Below, one piece after another: positions 1-5,427 of a DNA stretch of 5,427 bases (positions are counted from its first letter, which is position 1; each line of letters begins with the position of its first letter). Origin of the DNA: Limnohabitans sp. (GTDB lineage: Bacteria; Pseudomonadota; Gammaproteobacteria; Burkholderiales; Burkholderiaceae_C); contig JACDQO010000075.1 in the NCBI GenBank assembly GCA_015657605.1, positions 1 to 5,427 of the forward strand, given 5' to 3'. Both the position numbers and the translations under genes were made by a program. Below the pieces are notes generated by a model. The model was not told where the DNA came from, ran no database searches, and was given only the letters and a program-made list of their open reading frames with translations.

Positions 1-654
1 CAAGAGGCCATTGACCCGGTGACCGATGCCTGGCTGATGCGGGTGCTGGGCGAGCGCATGCGCCGGTACGACAAGGGCGGTGAGCAGTTCTACGACACCA
101 TCAGCGCGCTGCACAAATCGGTGCGTGGTTCTGACCCCGATGCCGCTCTGTATTGGTTTGTGCGCATGCTCGATGGCGGTGCGGACCCGCGCTACCTGGC
201 GCGCCGCCTGATCCGCATGGCCAGCGAAGACATTGGCTTGGCCGACCCGCGTGCCCTGCGGATGGCCCTAGACGCAGCCGATGTGTATGAACGCTTGGGT
301 AGCCCCGAAGGCGAGTTGACGCTGGCGCAGTGCGTGATTTATCTGGCTGTCGCGCCCAAGTCCAATGCGGCTTACAGGGCGTTCAAAGAAGCCAAGGCAT
401 GGGTCAAAAAGGACGGCACCCGCCCAGTGCCCATGCATTTGCGCAACGCGCCCACCCAGCTCATGAAGCAGCTGGACTATGGCAAGGGCTACCGTTATGC
501 GCACGATGAGGAAGATGGCTTCGCTGCGGGCGAGCGTTATTTGCCCGATGGCATGCCTGAACCCGGTTTTTACCAGCCGGTTCGGCGGGGTCTAGAGATC
601 AAAATCGCGGACAAACTGGAAGAACTGCGAAAGAAAAATTCAGCCACAGGGTAA
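1..654 (+). CDS. rarA: Replication-associated recombination protein A (RarA/MgsA), C-terminal half, 5' end outside window
   Basis: RarA is a cytoplasmic AAA+ ATPase related to clamp-loader subunits and to eukaryotic WRNIP1/Mgs1. It acts at stalled replication forks and single-strand DNA ends. Reading frame 1 is open from the first base to the TAA at 652-654, giving 217 visible residues against roughly 440 in the full family protein. The Walker A/B ATPase core is therefore off the left edge. A GTG at 19 lies in frame but is internal. Visible blocks (fragment numbering) match the post-ATPase and MgsA C-terminal tetramerisation region: YDKGGEQFYDTISALHKS at 23-40, RGSDPDAALYW at 42-52, ASEDIGLADPRAL at 74-86, APKSNAAY at 118-125, PMHLRNAPTQLMK at 144-156 and YLPDGMP at 180-186. 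No frameshift is seen. The gene ends 187 bp before livH, with a probable terminator in between, so it is likely a separate transcription unit. The family call is firm; truncation is only by the window edge. Confidence 0.95.
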   Translation, partial: QEAIDPVTDAWLMRVLGERMRRYDKGGEQFYDTISALHKSVRGSDPDAALYWFVRMLDGGADPRYLARRLIRMASEDIGLADPRALRMALDAADVYERLGSPEGELTLAQCVIYLAVAPKSNAAYRAFKEAKAWVKKDGTRPVPMHLRNAPTQLMKQLDYGKGYRYAHDEEDGFAAGERYLPDGMPEPGFYQPVRRGLEIKIADKLEELRKKNSATG

Positions 655-671
655 GTCCCGACCGAATGGCA

Positions 672-701
672 TTCAGAAGACCTCTTTTCTTTCACTACAA
701 T
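672..701 (+). promoter_or_regulatory. Weak sigma70-like promoter candidate upstream of livH
   Basis: TTCAGA (672-677, four of six matches to TTGACA) and TACAAT (696-701, five of six to TATAAT) are separated by 18 bp. A start site would fall near 708. This is the best -35/-10 pair I can see in the rarA-livH gap, but it is a match by eye in a short region. The placement is odd because the predicted transcript would run straight into the hairpin and U-tract at 710-744. The real liv promoter may lie elsewhere, or the operon may be read from upstream. Confidence 0.3.
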
Positions 702-744
702 CCCGCCACCCCGCCCGGTGCATCCAAGATCTGGCGGGTTTTTT
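702..744 (+). terminator. Rho-independent terminator-like hairpin after rarA, possible attenuator of livHMGF
   Basis: CCCGCCA (702-708) can pair with TGGCGGG (732-738), which is followed directly by six T (739-744). A second 5' arm, CCCGCC at 710-715, can pair with GGCGGG (733-738) instead, with a 17-nt loop. The GC-rich stem followed by a T-run is the classic intrinsic terminator form, and it lies 48 bp past the rarA stop, so termination of rarA is the simplest reading. The loops are long for a strong terminator. Because a promoter candidate lies at 672-701, the shorter hairpin could instead act in the livH leader. Confidence 0.6.
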
Positions 745-806
745 GCTAATGCTCAGTGCTCACCCAAAAGGTGCGGCCTGAACCAAAACAACAACCGACG
801 AAGTGG

Positions 807-821
807 GCTGCTAAGCGCAGC
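807..821 (+). other. Small hairpin in the livH leader
   Basis: GCTGC (807-811) and GCAGC (817-821) form a perfect 5-bp stem around a 5-nt loop, ending 9 bases before the livH Shine-Dalgarno GGAG (831-834). It has no T-run, so it is not a terminator. It could affect access to the ribosome-binding site, but a stem this short can arise by chance, so confidence that it matters is low. Confidence 0.2.
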
Positions 822-841
822 GCAACACACGGAGAAAATCA

Positions 842-1771
842 ATGGACGTCTTTCTGCAGCAGGTCATCAACGGCCTGGTCATGGGCAGCATGTACGCTTT
901 GGTGGCCTTGGGCTACACCATGGTGTACGGCATCATCAACCTGATCAACTTTGCGCACGGCGAGGTGCTGATGGTGGGCGCATTAACGAGCTGGTCTGCC
1001 ATCGGCATGATGCAAGACGCCATGCCCGGCTCGCCAGGTTGGGTGATTTTGATTTTGGCCACCTTGATTGCCTGCGTGGTGGCTGCGGTACTGAACTTCA
1101 CCATTGAAAAAGTGGCCTATCGCCCCCTGCGCAACAGCCCCAAACTGGCCCCTCTGATCACGGCCATTGGCATGAGCATCTTGCTCCAGACCCTGGCCAT
1201 GATCATCTGGAAGCCCAACTACAAGGCTTACCCCACGCTGCTGTCTAGCACGCCTATCAACATGGGCGGCGTGGTGATCACGCCAACCCAAATCATGATT
1301 TTGGGCGTTACAGCCGTCTCGTTGGCGGTGTTGATGTGGCTGGTCAACTACACCCGGCTTGGCAGAGCCATGCGGGCCACCTCCGAGAACCCGCGCGTGG
1401 CCGCCTTGATGGGCGTCAAGCCCGACGTGGTGATTTCGGCCACCTTTGTCATTGGGGCGGTATTGGCCGCCATTGCGGGCGTGATGTACGCCTCCAATTA
1501 CGGCACGGCGCAACACGCCATGGGCTTCTTGCCGGGCCTCAAGGCCTTCACCGCTGCTGTGTTTGGCGGCATTGGCAACCTGGCTGGGGCGGTGATTGGC
1601 GGCATTTTGTTGGGCCTGATCGAAGCCATCGGCTCGGGCTACATCGGCTACCTGACCGGCGGCGTATTGGGCAGTCACTACGCCGATATTTTTGCGTTCA
1701 TCGTGCTCATCATCGTTTTGACCCTTCGCCCCTCGGGCTTGATGGGTGAACGCGTGGCCGATCGCGCGTGA
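842..1771 (+). CDS. livH: Branched-chain amino acid type ABC transporter, inner-membrane permease LivH
   Basis: LivH is one of two transmembrane subunits of a HAAT-family importer and pairs with LivM to form the channel. The protein has 309 residues, the usual length. The ATG at 842 follows GGAG (831-834) with 7-nt spacing. The N-terminus carries the family hallmark: NGLVMGSMYALVALGYTMVYG at about 10-30 (two pieces around Y18), then NLINFAHGE at 33-41. VAYRPLR at 91-97 and APLITAIGMSI at 103-113 are also typical. The cytoplasmic coupling loop that contacts the ATPases is seen as TRLGRAMRATSENPRVAALMG at 171-191, the EAA-like segment. FGGIGNLAGAVIGG follows in the C-terminal half, and the protein ends in the common LRPSGLMGE. 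Most of the rest is hydrophobic helix, with no signal peptide. The stop overlaps the upstream GTG of the livM frame. It heads livHMGF; no binding-protein gene lies between it and rarA. The permease call is firm; the substrate is open (leucine/isoleucine/valine, amides or similar). Confidence 0.95.
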   Translation: MDVFLQQVINGLVMGSMYALVALGYTMVYGIINLINFAHGEVLMVGALTSWSAIGMMQDAMPGSPGWVILILATLIACVVAAVLNFTIEKVAYRPLRNSPKLAPLITAIGMSILLQTLAMIIWKPNYKAYPTLLSSTPINMGGVVITPTQIMILGVTAVSLAVLMWLVNYTRLGRAMRATSENPRVAALMGVKPDVVISATFVIGAVLAAIAGVMYASNYGTAQHAMGFLPGLKAFTAAVFGGIGNLAGAVIGGILLGLIEAIGSGYIGYLTGGVLGSHYADIFAFIVLIIVLTLRPSGLMGERVADRA

Positions 1772-1776
1772 GGGGG
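1770..1776 (+). promoter_or_regulatory. Shine-Dalgarno for livM, deciding the start
   Basis: GAGGGGG overlaps the livH stop codon (TGA 1769-1771). The GAGG core at 1770-1773 lies 9 nt before the ATG at 1783, only 3 nt before the ATG at 1777, and it overlaps the GTG at 1768. This favours 1783 as the livM start. Confidence 0.7.
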
Positions 1777-1782
1777 ATGAAC

Positions 1783-2865
1783 ATGAAATTGAACATCAAC
1801 AAAACCACTCAGTACATCCTGATGGGCGTGGGCTTGCTGGTCTTGCCGCTCATCCTTCAAAGTTTTGGCAACGCTTGGGTGCGCATCGCCGACATGGCCT
1901 TGCTCTACATCCTGTTGGCGATTGGCCTGAACATTGTGGTGGGTTATGCCGGTTTGCTTGACCTGGGCTATGTGGCTTTCTTCGCGGTGGGCGCCTACAT
2001 GTACGGCTTGCTGTCTTCACCGCACCTGATCAACACTTTCAGCACCATGGCGGGCCTTTTTCCAGAGGGCATGCACATGCCCATTTGGTTGATCTTGCCC
2101 CTGGCTGCTGCGTTGGCGGGATTATTCGGCATGCTGCTGGGGGCGCCTACGCTCAAGTTGCGCGGTGACTACCTGGCCATCGTCACCTTGGGCTTTGGCG
2201 AGATCATCCGGGTGTTCCTCAACAACCTGGACCACCCCGTCAACATCACCAACGGCCCCAAGGGGCTGGACCAAATTGACCCCATTTCTGTTTTTGGCGT
2301 CAATTTGGGCAAAAAACTGATGGTGGGTGACTTCGAAATCGCCTCCGTCACGCTGTACTACTACCTGTTTCTCAGTTTGGTGCTGGTGACGATTTTGATC
2401 TCGCACCGACTGGAAGTGTCGCGCATCGGCCGTGCTTGGATGGCGATTCGCGAAGACGAGATCGCGGCCAAAGCCATGGGCCTGAACACCCGCAACCTCA
2501 AGCTCTTGGCCTTTGGCATGGGTGCCACCTTTGGTGGTGTGTCGGGCGCCATGTTTGCAGGCTTTCAAGGCTTCATCTCGCCGGAATCCTTCAGCCTGAT
2601 GGAGTCGGTGATGATCGTCGCCATGGTGGTGTTGGGCGGCTTGGGTTATTTGCCGGGCGTGATCTTGGGCGCGATTTTGTTGTCGGCTTTGCCCGAAGTT
2701 TTGCGCTATGTGGCAGGCCCCTTGCAGGAGATGACGGGGGGGCGCTTGGACGCGTCCATCTTGCGTCAGTTGTTGGTGGCTCTGGCCATGATCGTGATCA
2801 TGTTGATGCGTCCTCGCGGGCTGTGGCCTTCGCCTGAGCATGGCAAATCCCTCACGTCGAAATGA
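1783..2865 (+). CDS. livM: Branched-chain amino acid type ABC transporter, inner-membrane permease LivM
   Basis: LivM is the second channel subunit, partner of LivH. With the ATG at 1783 the product is 360 residues, normal for this type, though E. coli LivM is longer through an N-terminal extension. In-frame GTG 1768 and ATG 1777 would add five or two residues, but the Shine-Dalgarno position favours 1783. Family blocks are GLNIVVGYAGLLDLGYVAFFA at 48-68, PTLKLRGDYLAIVTLGFGE at 122-140, TNGPKGLDQI at 156-165 and the EAA-like coupling loop SRIGRAWMAIREDEIAAKAMG at 213-233. VVLGGLGYLPGVILGA and MRPRGLWP near the C-terminus are also standard. Many hydrophobic helices; no signal peptide. It starts 11 bp past the livH stop and its own stop lies inside the ATGA that begins the longest livG frame, so translation of the three is probably coupled. 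A run of seven G at 2736-2742 (Thr-Gly-Gly-Arg codons) stays in frame. Confidence 0.93.
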   Translation: MKLNINKTTQYILMGVGLLVLPLILQSFGNAWVRIADMALLYILLAIGLNIVVGYAGLLDLGYVAFFAVGAYMYGLLSSPHLINTFSTMAGLFPEGMHMPIWLILPLAAALAGLFGMLLGAPTLKLRGDYLAIVTLGFGEIIRVFLNNLDHPVNITNGPKGLDQIDPISVFGVNLGKKLMVGDFEIASVTLYYYLFLSLVLVTILISHRLEVSRIGRAWMAIREDEIAAKAMGLNTRNLKLLAFGMGATFGGVSGAMFAGFQGFISPESFSLMESVMIVAMVVLGGLGYLPGVILGAILLSALPEVLRYVAGPLQEMTGGRLDASILRQLLVALAMIVIMLMRPRGLWPSPEHGKSLTSK

Positions 2866-2870
2866 AGGAG
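2865..2870 (+). promoter_or_regulatory. Shine-Dalgarno for livG, deciding the start
   Basis: AAGGAG begins on the last base of the livM stop and lies 6 nt before the ATG at 2877. It is downstream of the longer in-frame ATG at 2862, so it cannot serve that start. This makes 2877 the preferred livG start. Confidence 0.8.
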
Positions 2871-2876
2871 CCGACC

Positions 2877-3662
2877 ATGAACTCAATGGCTGACCACAAC
2901 ACTGTGTTGCACGTCTCGGGCATCTCCAAGCGCTTTGGGGGTTTGCAAGCCCTCTCGGAGGTGGGCATGACGATCCAGCGCGGTCAGGTCTATGGCCTGA
3001 TCGGCCCCAACGGCGCGGGCAAGACCACTTTTTTCAACGTGATCACCGGCCTCTACACCCCTGACAGCGGTACTTTTGAGTTGGCAGGCAAGCCCTACGA
3101 GCCTACCGCTGTCCACGAGGTGGCCAAGGCCGGCATTGCCCGCACTTTCCAAAACATCCGTCTCTTTGCCGAAATGACCGCCCTCGAAAACGTGATGGTC
3201 GGCCGCCATGTGCGCACCCATTCGGGCCTGCTGGGCGCGATTTTCCGCACGCCCGGCTTCAAGGCCGAAGAGGCTGCCATCGCTCAGCGCGCGCAAGAGC
3301 TGCTCGACTATGTGGGCATTGGCAAATACGCCGACTACAAAGCGCGCACCTTGTCTTATGGCGACCAGCGTCGCCTGGAAATCGCTCGAGCTTTGGCGAC
3401 CGACCCGCAGCTGATCGCGCTCGACGAGCCCGCCGCAGGCATGAACGCCACCGAGAAGATCCAGCTGCGCGAATTGATCGATCAGATCCGCAAAGACAAC
3501 CGCACCATCTTGCTGATCGAGCACGACGTGAAGCTGGTCATGGGCTTGTGTGACCGTGTCACCGTGCTCGACTACGGCAAACAAATTGCCGAAGGCACGC
3601 CTGCCGACGTGCAAAAAAATGAAAAAGTGATTGAAGCCTATCTGGGCACGGGAGGGCACTGA
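2877..3662 (+). CDS. livG: Branched-chain amino acid type ABC transporter, ATP-binding subunit LivG
   Basis: LivG is one of two cytoplasmic ATPases that drive import through LivH/LivM. With the ATG at 2877 the product is 261 residues, close to the family norm of about 255. All ABC motifs are intact: Walker A GPNGAGKTT 43-51, Q-loop glutamine at 92 in the LivG-typical ARTFQNIRLF (88-97), signature LSYGDQRRLEIARAL 159-173, Walker B with D-loop lead LIALDEPAAGMN 179-190 (catalytic Glu184), and H-loop histidine 216 in LLIEHDVKLVM. The LSYG form of the signature and the insert between Q-loop and signature (about 98-158) are usual for LivG. The C-terminus (EGTPADVQ, VIEAYLG) also fits. An A-rich stretch at 3613-3626 codes for conserved residues and stays in frame. 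The gene sits 11 bp after livM and 1 bp before livF. LivG versus LivF is assigned by these motifs and by gene order. Confidence 0.95.
   Translation: MNSMADHNTVLHVSGISKRFGGLQALSEVGMTIQRGQVYGLIGPNGAGKTTFFNVITGLYTPDSGTFELAGKPYEPTAVHEVAKAGIARTFQNIRLFAEMTALENVMVGRHVRTHSGLLGAIFRTPGFKAEEAAIAQRAQELLDYVGIGKYADYKARTLSYGDQRRLEIARALATDPQLIALDEPAAGMNATEKIQLRELIDQIRKDNRTILLIEHDVKLVMGLCDRVTVLDYGKQIAEGTPADVQKNEKVIEAYLGTGGH
3650..3656 (+). promoter_or_regulatory. Shine-Dalgarno for livF, deciding the start
   Basis: GGGAGGG lies inside the last codons of livG. Its GGAGG core (3651-3655) is 8 nt before the ATG at 3664. The frame is open further upstream, with a TTG at 3631 inside livG, but that would add 11 residues not expected in LivF. 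The ATG at 3664 is therefore preferred. Confidence 0.8.
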
Positions 3663-3663
3663 G

Positions 3664-4380
<717 letters not shown>

Positions 4381-4382
4381 GC

Positions 4383-5345
4383 TCAATCCACCTTGGCGCC
4401 GCTGGCCTTGACCACGCTTTCGTAACGTGCCAGTTCTTGTTTCATAAAGGCACCAAATTGTTCTGGCGTGTTGCCGACGGGTTCGGCCAGCAGCTGTGCG
4501 AAACGTGTTTTGGTTTCGGGCGCTTGCAAGGCCGCCACAAAAGCCTTGTTCAACCGATCCACCACATCGCGGGGTGTGGCCGCAGGCGCCACCAGACCCC
4601 ACCAAGTGTCGATCGAAAAGTCTTTCAGGGTTTCGCTCATGCTCGGGATATCGGGCAGGGCGCTGCTGCGTTGGGCGGTGGTCACGGCCAAGGCTTTGAG
4701 CCTGCCCGCCTTGATGTTGGCCGCAGCTGTGGCCAGGTTGTCGAAGTTGAAGTCGACTTGGCCCGACAACAAAGCCAGCTGCGCCGGATTGCCACCGTTG
4801 TAGGGAATGTGCACCGCAAAAATGCCGGCGGCACGTTTGAACATCTCGCCCGCCAAATGACCTGCACTGCCGTTGCCACCGGAGCCAAAGTTGAGCTTGG
4901 CGGGATTGGCTTTGGCATACGCCACCAAATCAGCCAGGGTATTGATCTTCAGGCGCTGCGCGGTCTCGGCGTTCATCACCAGCACATTGGGCACGCGCAG
5001 CATCTGCGTGATGGGCGCAAAGTCGCGGCTCGCGTCGTAAGGCATCTTGGCAAACAGCCAAGGGTTGATGGCATGCGTGGCCGTGGCCGCTATGCCGATC
5101 GTCAAGCCGTCAGGCGCGGCTTTGGCCACCAAATCGGCGCCCAGGTTGCCGCCTGCACCGGGGCGGTTTTCAACGATCACCGTGCCCAGGCTGTCTTTCA
5201 CGCGCTCGGCCAAGGCCCGCGCCGTGACATCGATCGGGCCGCCAGCTGCGTAAGGCACGATGATGCGGATCGTTTTGCCTTGAGCCCAGGCAGGGGCGAT
5301 CAAGCTGGTGGCCAAGGCGCTCAAACAAAAATCACGGCGTTGCAT
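4383..5345 (-). CDS. Bug-family (TctC-like) periplasmic solute-binding protein
   Basis: Bug proteins are extracytoplasmic receptors of the tripartite tricarboxylate transport family; known members bind carboxylates such as citrate, aspartate, nicotinate or aromatic acids. The product is 320 residues, the usual length. A signal peptide is clear: MQRRDFCLSALA begins with a Tat-like twin arginine (R3-R4, F6), followed by a hydrophobic stretch and probable cleavage after AWA (19-21). Cys7 lies in the hydrophobic core, so it is not a lipoprotein site. Family blocks: IIVPYAAGGPIDVTAR 28-43, VENRPGAGGNLGAD 58-71, APDG 77-80, FGSGGNGSAGHLAGEMF 153-169, HIPYNGGNPAQLALLSGQVD 179-198, then IKAGRLKALAVT and a late WWGLVAPAATP. 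The start ATG (5345-5343) follows AAAAGGA (5358-5352) with 6-nt spacing. No tctA or tctB lies in the window, so this is an apparent orphan receptor, common in Burkholderiales. It is convergent with livF and probably co-transcribed with the minus-strand gene at the right edge. The ligand cannot be told from the sequence. Confidence 0.93.
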   Translation of the reverse strand: MQRRDFCLSALATSLIAPAWAQGKTIRIIVPYAAGGPIDVTARALAERVKDSLGTVIVENRPGAGGNLGADLVAKAAPDGLTIGIAATATHAINPWLFAKMPYDASRDFAPITQMLRVPNVLVMNAETAQRLKINTLADLVAYAKANPAKLNFGSGGNGSAGHLAGEMFKRAAGIFAVHIPYNGGNPAQLALLSGQVDFNFDNLATAAANIKAGRLKALAVTTAQRSSALPDIPSMSETLKDFSIDTWWGLVAPAATPRDVVDRLNKAFVAALQAPETKTRFAQLLAEPVGNTPEQFGAFMKQELARYESVVKASGAKVD

Positions 5346-5390
5346 GGTGTGTCCTTTTGGTTATTTGGTCAGAGCATCGAATCCAAGCGA

Positions 5391-5427
5391 TCAGGCCTTG
5401 GCCTTGTCCGCCTCAGACGTGAACGAG
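5391..5427 (-). CDS. Probable C-terminal end of an unidentified minus-strand gene, cut by window edge
   Basis: On the minus strand one frame enters from the right edge and reads SFTSEADKAKA before TGA (5393-5391). The hydrophilic Ala/Lys end looks like a protein tail. The stop lies 45 bp before the Bug-family start, a spacing that would suit one transcript. The other two minus frames also stop here (TGA at 5415-5413 and a stop near 5371), so the frame is a judgement made from composition only. A tail of this kind would fit an acyl-CoA or enoyl-CoA hydratase type enzyme, but eleven residues cannot identify a family, and no function is claimed. Confidence 0.4.
   Translation of the reverse strand, partial: SFTSEADKAKA

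Noticed and set aside
749..781. A 10-codon ORF in the livH leader (MLSAHPKGAA) as a possible leader peptide for attenuation
   Set aside because: It has one Leu codon and no run of Leu, Ile or Val codons, a poor Shine-Dalgarno, and starts after the U-tract, so it cannot control that hairpin in the classic way.
1768..1782. Longer starts for livM (GTG 1768 or ATG 1777)
   Set aside because: The Shine-Dalgarno overlaps or lies too near these codons; the ATG at 1783 has proper spacing.
2736..2742. Run of seven G in livM as a phase-variation tract
   Set aside because: It is short for a contingency locus and lies in a normal Thr-Gly-Gly-Arg coding context; a run this short is expected by chance in GC-rich DNA.
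3613..3626. A-rich tract (seven A, then TG, then five A) near the end of livG as a programmed frameshift or slippage site
   Set aside because: A -1 shift meets TGA at once (3620-3622) and would only trim the last 14 or so residues; the in-frame reading gives a normal conserved LivG end. No stimulating structure is evident.

Overview
The window reads as ordinary chromosomal DNA from a betaproteobacterium, most likely Burkholderiales and perhaps Comamonadaceae. The reasons are the GC-rich coding sequence, a RarA of the form found in that order, a tightly packed livHMGF operon, and a Bug (TctC-like) periplasmic receptor, a family greatly expanded in Burkholderiales. The lineage call is inference from gene content and protein style; no marker gene settles it.

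Layout. Positions 1-654 (+) are the C-terminal half of rarA/mgsA, cut by the left edge. Positions 655-841 are a 187-bp gap holding a hairpin with a U-tract, which is the probable rarA terminator. The gap also holds a weak sigma70-like promoter just upstream of that hairpin and a small second hairpin before the next start codon. Positions 842-4380 (+) are four genes for a branched-chain amino acid type (HAAT family) ABC importer: permeases livH and livM, then ATPases livG and livF. Each junction within the operon is overlapping or nearly so, and for livM, livG and livF a Shine-Dalgarno sequence inside or touching the previous gene's end picks a start slightly downstream of the longest possible ORF. 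Positions 4383-5345 (-) are a Bug-family solute-binding protein with a Tat-like signal peptide, convergent with livF and separated from it by only 2 bp. Positions 5391-5427 (-) are probably the last codons of another minus-strand gene that would precede the Bug gene in the same transcript.

How they work together. LivH and LivM form the inner-membrane channel and LivG and LivF the paired cytoplasmic ATPases of one importer. Its periplasmic binding protein (LivK/LivJ type) is not in the window, so the substrate cannot be fixed beyond a hydrophobic amino acid, amide or related compound. The Bug protein belongs to a different transport family (tripartite tricarboxylate transport, TctABC), and its membrane partners TctA and TctB are also absent. 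Its closeness to the liv operon therefore does not show a shared function.

I did not find a previously undescribed system. There is no mobile element, CRISPR array, tRNA, rRNA or long repeat that I can see. The points most worth checking are the terminator-or-attenuator structure before livH, the 2-bp convergent junction, and the two transport systems that each lack a partner.
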